From: Halorubrum lipolyticum DSM 21995
GTDB lineage: Archaea; Halobacteriota; Halobacteria; Halobacteriales; Haloferacaceae
DNA: 64,000 bases
Direction of reading: 5' to 3'
NCBI RefSeq assembly: GCF_000337375.1
Contig: NZ_AOJG01000028.1
Coordinates: 1-64,000, forward strand
This document shows, in pieces, positions 53,054 through 61,352 of this stretch. The notes beneath the pieces were generated by a model, which was not told the origin of the DNA, did not search any database, and saw nothing but the letters and a program-made list of their open reading frames with translations. The number at the start of each line of letters is the position of its first letter. Within the stretch, counting starts at the first letter, position 1. The position numbers and the translations under genes were made by a program.

Positions 53054-54455
53054 CGACATGACCACCAGCGGAGGAACCGTCGGAGGACTCGACGACCTGA
53101 CCCGCGAGATCCTCTATGAAAACACAAAATCGGACCTCGACAGCCACATCGAGACGGCCAACCGGAAAGTCAACGCGTACGAGCCTGCTGCGGCAGCCGA
53201 AGCGTTTCGCAAGGCCGCCTCGGCTGCGAGTGAGCTCGCGGAGATGGCGCAGTTGCCGGCGCGTGTTGAGGGGTTCGAATCGGCCGCAGAGGAGTACCGG
53301 TCGTATGCGGCCACGTTGGAGGACCGGGGGATGGACGCGATCACCGATTCGGGAGCCGATCCCAACACGCCTGCCGAAACGGCCGATTCCGGACAGGCAT
53401 CGGAGGCGTCCCCACCGACGGGAGGCGCCCCGGCGTCCGGTGGCCGAGACGGCCGGGAAGCCTCCGAGCGGGGCGGCTCCGCAGGTGAAGACACGGACGG
53501 CCTCCGCCAGGACGCGCTATCCGTCTCGCTCGAATCGCCCGACATCGACATGGACGACGTCGGGGGGATGTACGATCTCAAACAGCGGCTCATGGACGAC
53601 GTCGCCGAGCCCATCCAACGAAAGGACCTCCACCAGTACTACGGCGTCGAAACCGTCGGAGGGGTCGTGCTGCAAGGGCCGCCCGGAACTGGCAAGACCC
53701 ACGTTACGCGTGCGTTCGCAGGTGAACTCGGGTGGAACTTCATCGAGCTGTCCCCCGCGGAGGTGGTGAGTGCGCTCGTGGGCGAGGGGGCACGGAACAT
53801 CCGGGAGGTGTTCGAGATCGCGAAGGACAACCAGCCGTGTCTGATCTTCTTCGACGAGATCGACAACATCGCGAAAGACCGCAGCAGTACGACTCAGCGG
53901 TCGCAAAACGAGGAGGCAATGCTGACGCAGCTACTGACCGAGATGACGGCGCTCGACGATCACGACGTCGTCGTGTTCGCAGCGACGAACCAGCCGGCAG
54001 AGGTCGACGAGGCGGTGTTCAACGCCGAACGGTTCTCGGAAGTCATCGAGGTCCCGCGCCCCGACGCCCAGGCCCGTCCGGACATCCTCCGTGTCCACCT
54101 GCGGAAGCGGCGCGTGCCCGTCGAGACGATCGACTTCGACGAGGTCGCCGAGCGCACTGCCGGGTTTTCCGCGGCCGATATGAAGCAGATCGCCCGCGGT
54201 GCCGCACAGGCGGCGCTCCGGAAGGCCAAATCGAGCGGTGACCTGGTCCCGATCCGCCACGAGCACGTCCTCGAAGGGATCGAGAAGCGGCGCGAAAGCG
54301 TCGCTGACCGTGACGGGAAGGACTACCTCGAACGGCCCAACGGTGGCGGCGGGGGTGGCGTGGGGAACCGCTCCGGGCGAGCCGACGCCGGCACGAGCAC
54401 GGGCGGGGACGCGGACAGCCTGCTAAACGACGACTTCGACATGGAGGGGATGTAA
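53043..54455 (+). CDS. Vps4-like AAA+ ATPase with MIT-like N-terminal helical domain
   Basis: The 470-residue protein has a three-helix N-terminal domain (about 28-95: LDSHIETANRKVNA / AAAAEAFRKAASAASELAEM / ARVEGFESAAEEYRSYAATL), similar in helix spacing to MIT domains of Vps4/CdvC. A disordered linker (96-160) leads to one AAA+ module: DDVGGMYDLKQRL, Walker A GPPGTGKT (212-219), pore-loop VVSALVGEGARNIREVF, Walker B LIFFDEID (267-274), sensor-1 ATNQP (314-318), Arg in AERF (330), and GFSAADMKQIARGAA (374-388). A single AAA domain after MIT is the Vps4 plan. It overlaps the preceding ESCRT-III-like gene by 11 bases; a second ATG at 53058 is possible. The G-rich tail ends DDFDMEGM. Confidence 0.78.
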   Translation: MTTDDMTTSGGTVGGLDDLTREILYENTKSDLDSHIETANRKVNAYEPAAAAEAFRKAASAASELAEMAQLPARVEGFESAAEEYRSYAATLEDRGMDAITDSGADPNTPAETADSGQASEASPPTGGAPASGGRDGREASERGGSAGEDTDGLRQDALSVSLESPDIDMDDVGGMYDLKQRLMDDVAEPIQRKDLHQYYGVETVGGVVLQGPPGTGKTHVTRAFAGELGWNFIELSPAEVVSALVGEGARNIREVFEIAKDNQPCLIFFDEIDNIAKDRSSTTQRSQNEEAMLTQLLTEMTALDDHDVVVFAATNQPAEVDEAVFNAERFSEVIEVPRPDAQARPDILRVHLRKRRVPVETIDFDEVAERTAGFSAADMKQIARGAAQAALRKAKSSGDLVPIRHEHVLEGIEKRRESVADRDGKDYLERPNGGGGGGVGNRSGRADAGTSTGGDADSLLNDDFDMEGM

Positions 54456-56020
54456 TGGGACTCAACATCAACAAGGAGGCCGTTGAGGTGGCCGGCAAGA
54501 CGATCGCGATGCTCGTGTTCGGGATCCTCGCCGGGTGGATGGTCGTTCGAGCGTGGGCGGTGGACGACACGCTCCTGCGTGAACTGGTCGGGATCGCGAT
54601 CGAGGCCGTCGAACCGTTCCCCGCGGGTGCCCCGCTCGAGTTGCTCCTGTGTTTCTTCCTCGGCGCGCTGGGAGCGACATGGCTGTTCTTCACCCTCGAC
54701 TGGCGCAAGCACGTGTCGGGGATCATCCTCGGCGTGTTCACCGCCGTCATGCTGTGGGCGGTGTGGTACCTGGGATGGGGCCTCGCGAACGTCCCGCTGT
54801 CGCCATGGAATGTCCTCGCGGGCGTGGTGGGGTTCATCGTGGGAGCGTACCCTCACAAGCGGGCGCTGTTCGACCAGATCGGGCGTGACGCCTCCGAGGA
54901 CGGCTTCGAGTTCCCGCTCGCGATCGTGTTGCTTCCGATGGTGCTTGGAGGGATCGTCCTCATCTCGTTCGGACAGTCGCTGCTGGCGGGCACCAGCATC
55001 ATCGCCGCCGACGCATTCGTCACCGTCGGATTCCTCTACAGCATGCTCGGGTTGGTGACGTACAGTCAGACGGTCCGTGTGATGCCCTGGGGGATCAAGC
55101 AGACCGGGAAGTCGGTGGGCTGGTACGGGATCTACCGCGCCAATGCCGTCCTCCACGATATCGGACTACGCCCCTCGGAGAAACTGCAGACGTTCGACCG
55201 AAACATGCAGAACCTCCCGGCCGGTGCTCACCTCAAAGAGGCGATCCCGTCGACGACGTTCACCGACGACCTGAAGTTCTCCGTCCCGATCGGGAACCTG
55301 TTGCCGCTACGGGCGGAACTCGCATTGCCCGACCTGGAGGGGGAGATCGCCCGCGACGTCGCTAAGAAACTCCAAGACTGGGGGATCCCCAAGGAGGTTC
55401 TCTCGCGGCTGCTCGTCATCCCGTACCTGCTCGGTGACACGCGGCTCCCGGTCATCGGAGAGTGGGAACTCACTGAGAGCCAGGAGGCGCTGCTTTTGGC
55501 GCGGTGGCTGCGCGACTCCGAGATCGTCCCGTTGTTCATCGACGTGTCGCGCTTCTACGACTCGAACGACGACACGGGGCTCGACGCGATGCGAGCGGTC
55601 GCTGAGGTCCTCTCCGATGAGGGCGTCCACCTGATCCCGGTCGCCGCGAAGGCCGACACCGCTCTGGATCGGGCGACCATCCGGGAGGAGTGGCTCTTCG
55701 GTAACGAAGTCGACGACGAGATCCTCAGAGCAGATGGTGGGGCGGTGATGGGTGGAGAGATCACCAGCGGAAACGAGCAAGACGGCATCAACTCGCTCGG
55801 AGAGATGATCACCAGGGATCTCGCCGCCCACAAGATCGGGAGCCAGGTGCTCAACCTGTGTGACGAAGACCAGGTCTTCCCGACCGGGATGAAGATGCGG
55901 GAGAACGACAAGGGCGAGATGGTCCCGGTGTGGGACGAGCACGGAAACGAGCAGACGTTCGGGTTCGAGCTGCTCGCCGAGCACGTCACCGAGGTGGTGG
56001 AGGACCGTGTCTACCTGTAG
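54455..56020 (+). CDS. Polytopic membrane protein with large cytoplasmic domain, unknown
   Basis: The 521-residue protein has about six membrane helices in the first 215 residues (AMLVFGILAGWMVV, LLLCFFLGALGATWLFF, IILGVFTAVMLWAVWYLGWG, VLAGVVGFIVGAY, IVLLPMVLGGIVLISFG, AFVTVGFLYSMLGLVTYS), then a soluble alpha/beta domain (about 240-521) with IVPLFIDVSRFYDSNDD and HLIPVAAKADTALD; the latter resembles a GTPase G4 TKAD-type strand, but I see no P-loop. The ATG shares one base with the ATPase stop (TAATG), so translation is coupled. It is likely the membrane anchor or receptor of the system. No homologue recognised. Confidence 0.65.
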   Translation: MGLNINKEAVEVAGKTIAMLVFGILAGWMVVRAWAVDDTLLRELVGIAIEAVEPFPAGAPLELLLCFFLGALGATWLFFTLDWRKHVSGIILGVFTAVMLWAVWYLGWGLANVPLSPWNVLAGVVGFIVGAYPHKRALFDQIGRDASEDGFEFPLAIVLLPMVLGGIVLISFGQSLLAGTSIIAADAFVTVGFLYSMLGLVTYSQTVRVMPWGIKQTGKSVGWYGIYRANAVLHDIGLRPSEKLQTFDRNMQNLPAGAHLKEAIPSTTFTDDLKFSVPIGNLLPLRAELALPDLEGEIARDVAKKLQDWGIPKEVLSRLLVIPYLLGDTRLPVIGEWELTESQEALLLARWLRDSEIVPLFIDVSRFYDSNDDTGLDAMRAVAEVLSDEGVHLIPVAAKADTALDRATIREEWLFGNEVDDEILRADGGAVMGGEITSGNEQDGINSLGEMITRDLAAHKIGSQVLNLCDEDQVFPTGMKMRENDKGEMVPVWDEHGNEQTFGFELLAEHVTEVVEDRVYL

Positions 56021-57743
56021 ACTCTACGACCTCAACCGGGTCGTCAAGGCACCGCAGGGCGAGAGCGCGCCAGCGGATGAAAAAGACCTGATCGACCGAC
56101 TCAGGCAGGCCGGTCACGCCGACCTGTACGTCGACGTGGCAACGGGGGTGATCGCCGCACGGGTGACCGCACTGCAGACGGTCGGCGCGGGGGCGCGGAT
56201 CGACGAGAAGTACGTCGTCTTCACCGACGAGGACGCGGCCGATTCGGAGAGTCTCTTCGCGGCGTTCGGAACCGCCGTGAGCGACCTGTTCGATGACGAT
56301 GACCTCGTCGTGCCGGGAGACGAGGACTGGGAAACCGTAGAGGGCCTTCGAGAGTGCCTCGACATCGATCCCGGCGCACAGGCCGACGCGACGATCCATC
56401 CCGCCATCCCCGCTGGCGTGTTGGATCCCGAGACGCTCGAATGGCCTTCGGCTGACAGCGGTGCAGCTGAGGCGAAGAACTCGTCACAAGAACCTACGAC
56501 CGCCGACACCGGCAGAGGTTCGGCCGAGCATGACGGGACAACTCCGTCTCGACGAGATGACCCCCAAGTCGGGGACGGGAGAAATTCCCGGGTTGGACAG
56601 CCCAGATCCGGGGCGTCTCCCGCTGAGGAGCCGAACGGACGGCGTGGTACCCAGTGGACGACGACCGGCGAACGGCGGGGCCGGACGAGTGATGATTCGG
56701 CGAATGAACACCCAGCCACCTCAGCCGGAGGTGAGCCGGGTCAGGAAACGACTCCGGTAAAGGATGTCGACTGGTCGGCGCTTGCAACCGCTGACACCGA
56801 GTTCGTATCGCACCTGCGAACTGCGCTGCAGGCGCACGGGTCCGGTGTCGATTTCGATCGGCGTCGCGCCCGAGTCAAACACGTGGCCGGCGACGTTCAG
56901 AGCACGATACTGCGCGAGCCAGACTGCCTTCGCGTCGCGGTGGCCGACTACCTGACAGCCATGGACGTGGCACGCCAGTGTGCCGATGTCGGATCCCCCC
57001 TGCTGGTCGGTGCGAGTACCGATCCGTCAGTGTTCGAAGACCTCCGGCTGACCATCGACTACGCGGGCTTGGAGACGAACGATGCTGTGACGACCCGGAC
57101 GGAGCGATACCTCGGGTACGCCGAGCGGATCGCCGAGTGCAGCGCAGTCTCGAATGCCGCTGCTCCCGTTACAGACGCCGTCGAGGCGGTCGTCTCGGCC
57201 GACACCAACGTCTATCAGACTGCCCGCGACCTCAAGGAGATCAAGGAAGCGACTATCGACAGTCCGCATCGCAGGGGGCTCTACGACGAGGACGCTGCCA
57301 GCTCCGCCGCTGCCCGAGCTGTGGACACGTACTGGGACCAGTGGGACTCGTTGGACCGGTCGGAGCGCGACGCCTTCGAGACTCAAGTTGGGACTGCACT
57401 CGCCGAGCGGAAGGACGCCGTCGACGAACGCGCACACCACGACGCCAAATCGATGGTCGATGAGGCTATCCAGACGGCTGGGGACCGCGTCGCGTTCGCA
57501 CAAACGGGGGTCGATGACGTCCGGGGCGAGTTGATCGACCCGCCGTGGGCGGACACCTCGTGGTACAAGCGTCCACGGGTGATCGGCGCGGCGCTTGGCC
57601 TCGGTGGCGCCTTCGTCGTCGGACTGCTCGCCTTCGTTGGACTGTCCGTCGCCTCGGCGTTCGGTCCGCTTCCCTGTCGAACCGACGTCACCGTCTTCGG
57701 GTGGCGGGTCACGGCTGACCTCTGCCTGCTCACAGTTGGCTGA
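56007..57743 (+). CDS. Tail-anchored multidomain protein, unknown
   Basis: The 578-residue protein (GTG start overlapping the preceding gene by 14 bases) has an alpha/beta N-terminal domain (1-130, ADLYVDVATGVIAARV), a long disordered Ser/Gly/Arg linker (about 140-250), a helical domain (about 255-520) and a single C-terminal membrane segment (ALGLGGAFVVGLLAFVGLSV, near 535-560) with little after it, so it is tail-anchored with most of it in the cytoplasm. I recognise no family. Overlapping frames tie it tightly to the membrane protein and AAA ATPase genes, suggesting a complex at the membrane. Confidence 0.62.
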   Translation: MSTCRLYDLNRVVKAPQGESAPADEKDLIDRLRQAGHADLYVDVATGVIAARVTALQTVGAGARIDEKYVVFTDEDAADSESLFAAFGTAVSDLFDDDDLVVPGDEDWETVEGLRECLDIDPGAQADATIHPAIPAGVLDPETLEWPSADSGAAEAKNSSQEPTTADTGRGSAEHDGTTPSRRDDPQVGDGRNSRVGQPRSGASPAEEPNGRRGTQWTTTGERRGRTSDDSANEHPATSAGGEPGQETTPVKDVDWSALATADTEFVSHLRTALQAHGSGVDFDRRRARVKHVAGDVQSTILREPDCLRVAVADYLTAMDVARQCADVGSPLLVGASTDPSVFEDLRLTIDYAGLETNDAVTTRTERYLGYAERIAECSAVSNAAAPVTDAVEAVVSADTNVYQTARDLKEIKEATIDSPHRRGLYDEDAASSAAARAVDTYWDQWDSLDRSERDAFETQVGTALAERKDAVDERAHHDAKSMVDEAIQTAGDRVAFAQTGVDDVRGELIDPPWADTSWYKRPRVIGAALGLGGAFVVGLLAFVGLSVASAFGPLPCRTDVTVFGWRVTADLCLLTVG

Positions 57744-57803
57744 ACACACGGTCAACCAACACCACGCAGCAATGCTCGTCGAACTCTTCCCCCGTTTGCA
57801 CGT

Positions 57804-58106
57804 ATGCCACTCCAGACACGCTGGTACACGTTCCGGCCCCATCGGCCACCGGAGGTGGTCGGTGTGTACGAACTCGGGCGCGGTGCTCCGACCGAGTCGG
57901 GAACCGCGATCCTCTATATCGGACAAGGAAAGATACGCGACCGGCTGCTCGCGCACGCACGGGACGATGAAAAACCCGCGTGGCAGCGTTACCGTGCGGT
58001 CCGAGTCTGTGACCGCCGGCGAGCGCGGCAGATCGAGCGCCGGGAGCTCAGACGGTTCCGGGAGCGCCACAGTCGCCTCCCTCTGTATAACCACCAACTC
58101 GGGTGA
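57804..58106 (+). CDS. GIY-YIG-like endonuclease-fold protein (100 aa)
   Basis: The 100-residue protein shows the GIY-YIG signature: GVYELGRG (about 20) and LYIGQGKIRDRLLAHAR (about 37-52), the Arg in IRDRLL, the Glu in RRQIERRELRRF-like QIERRELRRF, and Asn in LPLYNHQLG at the end. All five residues usually needed for catalysis are present. It is smaller than UvrC or homing endonucleases and basic. It lies 60 bases after the tail-anchored protein gene in the same direction, so it may be co-transcribed, although a nuclease has no evident link to membrane remodelling. It could also be a non-catalytic nucleic-acid binder. Confidence 0.68.
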   Translation: MPLQTRWYTFRPHRPPEVVGVYELGRGAPTESGTAILYIGQGKIRDRLLAHARDDEKPAWQRYRAVRVCDRRRARQIERRELRRFRERHSRLPLYNHQLG

Positions 58107-58280
58107 GGTTGCTCCCGATCTCGCACCGTCGTGGAGTGGCGACGCGCGACTGATCTCTCAACTAAACTGTTTCCCCCGCATTGCCGCCGGCAATCGCGGC
58201 ACCATATGAAAGGGCAAATTGGCAATTACAGGGGATATAAGGCTTGTTTCTGGGTTGTGCGCCACAAGACAGCGAGACGG

Positions 58281-58290
58281 CATATACAAG
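58281..58290 (+). promoter_or_regulatory. TATA-like promoter of ESCRT-III-like gene 2
   Basis: CATATACAAG lies 22-31 bases before the ATG at 58312 in the gap after the GIY-YIG-like gene. It indicates separate, leaderless transcription of the second coiled-coil gene. Confidence 0.5.
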
Positions 58291-58311
58291 AGCGGGCCGT
58301 TACTGTGAGTG

Positions 58312-59127
58312 ATGCCTGGCATTGAGATGCTGTTGGCAGGAGTCGGGGTTGGAATGACTGCACCCGTGGCCGGATACGCTGCGGGCGTGTGGCCGTTCAA
58401 CCGCGGCACGGAACAGGAGCAGACAACCACTGAGGAGGCGACCGAGGACGAGACGGCGGAAGCGACGAGCGAGCGCGACGAGGAACTGAACGTCCGGATC
58501 CAGAGCCGGCAGGCCGCTCGGTCACTCGATCAGGCCGAGGCGCAGCTTCAGAGCTTCCGTGAGGCGTACAAGAAGCTCATGCAGCAGGGCGCCGCCACCA
58601 CCTCCGAGAGCGCTCGGAAGGTGTTCGCCATCAAGGCTCGCGCGGTCAAGTTCAAGGCTCAGGTCCAGAACCTCCAGCGGATGAAGGCGCTCAAGGAACT
58701 GTGCGCGTGGACCGTCGCCGGTGCCCAAAGCGAGATCGAGGGCATGATCGAGGAGATGGACCTCGAGTCCAACGCACTGGAGATGATCGACTCCGACCCG
58801 CAGGAGATCCAGTCGGAGATCGACCGCCTCCAGGCCAGCATCGAGCGCGACATGGAGGAACTGGACGACGTGTTCGCCGCGGGCAACGGCGTGGACGTCG
58901 GGCAGAGCAGCATGCCCACCGTGGAGGAGCAGCAGCTGATGAACGAGATCGCGGACGGCGACATGGACATCGAGGATGTCGACCTGGATGTCGATGAGGA
59001 CCACTCTGAGGTGTCCCAGGCGGCGCTGGCCGCCACCGAGGCCGCGACCGTCGAAACGCCGGAGCTGGACATCGACCTCGATATGGGGTCCGACGACTTT
59101 GCCGCCGGCGCCGTTCAGTCGGACTGA
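58312..59127 (+). CDS. ESCRT-III/PspA-like coiled-coil protein 2
   Basis: The 271-residue protein begins with a hydrophobic, Gly-rich segment (MLLAGVGVGMTAPVAGYAAG) that may insert in or lie on the membrane, then a Glu-rich linker. A helical hairpin (about 58-150: RQAARSLDQAEAQLQSFREA; ARKVFAIKARAVKFKAQVQN; LQRMKALKELCAWTVAGAQS) aligns with protein 1 (shared pattern V..VKA, L.R...LK, W..A.AQ). A further helix (164-187: PQEIQSEIDRLQASIERDME) precedes EEQQLMNEIADGD, the same terminal motif as protein 1, and a long acidic tail. This is the ESCRT-III order: basic helical hairpin, acidic helix, C-terminal ligand for the ATPase. GTG at 58309 is an alternative start. Confidence 0.6.
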   Translation: MPGIEMLLAGVGVGMTAPVAGYAAGVWPFNRGTEQEQTTTEEATEDETAEATSERDEELNVRIQSRQAARSLDQAEAQLQSFREAYKKLMQQGAATTSESARKVFAIKARAVKFKAQVQNLQRMKALKELCAWTVAGAQSEIEGMIEEMDLESNALEMIDSDPQEIQSEIDRLQASIERDMEELDDVFAAGNGVDVGQSSMPTVEEQQLMNEIADGDMDIEDVDLDVDEDHSEVSQAALAATEAATVETPELDIDLDMGSDDFAAGAVQSD

Positions 59128-59706
59128 CTTCCGACTCGTCCCGGCTGCGGCCCTCCAGCATCTGCGGCCTTTTGATGACTGTGACCTGCCGGTCCCCGCT
59201 GCTCATATGGAGGTACTGCTTGTGCAGTGTATTCAGACAATGTGACTATACAGTGTAAGCACGGTGGCGTTCGAGCGACCCAGTTCCCTTGATGCGGAAG
59301 AACGCGGCCGCCGTGTAGGGCTTGCTCTGTGTTTCGACCTGCGGCTCGACGGATGCGGGGAGCGCAATCTGGGCGTTTCCGTGTCGATACTCGCAGCGAA
59401 CTCCTTTGCCTCCTCGACTGTCGCTCGCGCATGCGCTGGTGTCCCGCCGGTGAGTACGTTCACCGCGGTTTCGGTGGCGTCGGTGAACAGGGCGTTCTCG
59501 CACGTGTGCATCCCGAGAATCTTCTCGGGAGCCAACTCGCAATCGTGGAATGGATCGTCGTCTGGTTTCTCGGGCATCCAATCACGAGCCGACGGTGGGG
59601 CTCACCGATTGTGCCCCGGAAAAGCAGACTCGTCAGTAGTCGCTAGATGTAGACGTAGCAGATTGAATGCTCGTCCCAGAGATACTGATCTTCCTACCGG
59701 GCAGGC
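59128..59706. other. Region without clear genes; one doubtful short ORF
   Basis: A minus-strand frame (59233-59577) starts with protein-like sequence (MPEKPDDDPFHDCELAPEKI, HTCENALFTDATETAVNVL, GTPAHARATVEEAKEFAAS) but from about residue 70 becomes Arg/Ser-rich, as if shifted out of frame. It may be a decayed gene. Nothing else is recognisable. Confidence 0.4.
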
Positions 59707-60534
59707 TCAGAACAATCCGGTGATGAATCCGAGGCCCATAATAATGAGCACGGCCGCAGAGAACGCCGGCAGATACGGGGAGTACCGTTCGACCTTCTCT
59801 TCGTAGTGCTGATAGCCGGCGATCAGCAGCATCGTCAGCCCGACGATGCCGATGACGACGGTGATAGCGTAGGCGCTCATCAGTTCGAGACAGTAGTTCG
59901 ATCCGGCACACAGCGCGATGATCTCGAACTCTTCCTCGTGGGCGAACCCAAGTACGAACGCGAACCATGCGATGCCGAAGAGGCCACGTTCTGCAGCCGG
60001 ATCAACGTCGTCGTGTGAATGGGAGTGACCGCCCACGAACGGAACCACGCTCTTCACCCGCGCGAGAGATCCATCTGCTCCGTGGTTGTGTGAACGATCG
60101 TGGTCGTGCCCGTGCGAGTGGTCGTGACCGTGGTCGTCGTCGTGGTTATGTCCGTGATCCTCATCGTGGGTGCCGTGTGAGTGGCCGTGGACGTATTCGC
60201 GGATTCCGAGCGCGATCAGCAACGCGCCAGCGACGAGGCTAACCGGCCCGCCGATGAAGATCGTCGTCGAGAACAGATCGACTGGGACCGGTTCGTTGAC
60301 CTGTGTGAGATTGAAGTATCCCTTCGCGTAGAAGAACACCGCAACCATCGCGAGACTACTGATGAGATGACCCAGGCCGAGTATGAAACTCGCAGCAAAC
60401 CCGTAGACCCATTTGTTCGTCTGATCGAGGGCGTACGATGCGGCCACGGGCCAGCCATGGCCCGGCTCGATCCCGTGGACCGCACCGAGGAGAACGGCCC
60501 CGACCAGGAGCCCGAGCGCTTCACCGTGTAACAT
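59707..60534 (-). CDS. NicO/RcnA-like nickel-cobalt transporter
   Basis: The 275-residue protein has six or so membrane helices and the NicO-type motif AVHGIEPGHGWPVAASYAL in the first helix pair, a long His/Asp-rich cytoplasmic loop (HGHSHGTHDEDHGHNHDDDH and onward, about 115-175), and a repeated half with FVLGFAHEEEFEIIALCAG. The HGxxPGHG motif and His-rich loop fit the RcnA-like branch, which in bacteria exports Ni/Co, while NicO relatives are also importers; direction cannot be told. It is divergent from the nikR-type gene (108-base gap), so metal-regulated control is likely. Cobalt supply would matter for the B12-dependent enzymes of this genome. Confidence 0.82.
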   Translation of the reverse strand: MLHGEALGLLVGAVLLGAVHGIEPGHGWPVAASYALDQTNKWVYGFAASFILGLGHLISSLAMVAVFFYAKGYFNLTQVNEPVPVDLFSTTIFIGGPVSLVAGALLIALGIREYVHGHSHGTHDEDHGHNHDDDHGHDHSHGHDHDRSHNHGADGSLARVKSVVPFVGGHSHSHDDVDPAAERGLFGIAWFAFVLGFAHEEEFEIIALCAGSNYCLELMSAYAITVVIGIVGLTMLLIAGYQHYEEKVERYSPYLPAFSAAVLIIMGLGFITGLF

Positions 60535-60642
60535 CGTAGGAGAGACTCGGCTAACGAGGTGAATAACGGTTGTTAATACCGAACCGGGGGGTTCGTCATA
60601 CGGGACGGGGGACTATTGTGGACTGGCAGCGAGGGAGAACAT

Positions 60643-61038
60643 ATGCGAACGAGTTTCAACATCCCGGACGAGGTCGTCGCAGAGTTCGATCGCGTCTGGC
60701 AGGACGAGGGTCTCGAGAATCGCTCCCGAGCCGTTCGGGAGGCGATGCTCGAATATATCGAAGCCCACTCTCGGCTTGAGGACACGTCCGGCGAGATCGT
60801 CGCACTCGTCGGATTCGATTATCGACACCACGACGTTATCCAGGAACTCCACGCCGTCCAACACGACTACCAGGACGTGATTCTCAACACGAGTCACACG
60901 CACCAAGGGGAGTGGTGCCTCGAGTCGCTCTTCTGTCGCGGGTCAGCTGAGCGGGTTCGTGACCTCACTTACCGACTCCGGGATTTCGACGGCGTTCGGC
61001 GTGTGAAGGTGATGGTCATTCGAGACGAAACGGCGTAG
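60643..61038 (+). CDS. nikR: NikR-family nickel-responsive regulator
   Basis: The 131-residue protein starts with a ribbon-helix-helix DNA-binding domain (MRTSFNIPDEVVAEFDRVW...NRSRAVREAMLEYIE) and continues with the ACT-like metal-sensing domain. High-affinity nickel ligands are seen: His in AVQHDYQDV, HTH in NTSHTHQGE and Cys in WCLESL, in the order expected for NikR (His, His-x-His, Cys). Length is typical (about 130). I chose the ATG at 60643; the longer reading is not supported. It is divergent from the NicO-type transporter and probably represses or activates it according to nickel or cobalt. Confidence 0.9.
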   Translation: MRTSFNIPDEVVAEFDRVWQDEGLENRSRAVREAMLEYIEAHSRLEDTSGEIVALVGFDYRHHDVIQELHAVQHDYQDVILNTSHTHQGEWCLESLFCRGSAERVRDLTYRLRDFDGVRRVKVMVIRDETA

Positions 61039-61352
61039 CAGTCGGCACACGCTTCTCACGACCGTATCGCTACGTCCGCTTGCCGAGCAGTACCGCCGAC
61101 ACGCCGCTCGGGATGCGCAACTCTTGGCGCTTCCCGACCCACTCGCCGAGCTTCCGTTTCGGGTACTGTCTCGCCGTCGACGGCGTGAAGACGCCCTCAG
61201 ATTATCGGTCGTCCATCGGTTGGCTCACAGCTGCTGTGGGTATCGAATTTCAACGTCCGGACGCCTTCGCTCGCAACGTACTCTCGATTATGCGAGAGAG
61301 TACAAACAGATATGCGAGTAACGCGCCAACATTATCGCAAGAGGCGCCAAGC

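Noticed and set aside
53269-53289. tRNA T-loop-like GGTTCGAATC
   Set aside because: It lies inside the AAA ATPase coding sequence with no cloverleaf around it.
59707-60534. Zinc-type cation diffusion facilitator because of the His-rich loop
   Set aside because: The HGIEPGHG helix motif and the repeated halves fit NicO/RcnA; CDF motifs are absent.
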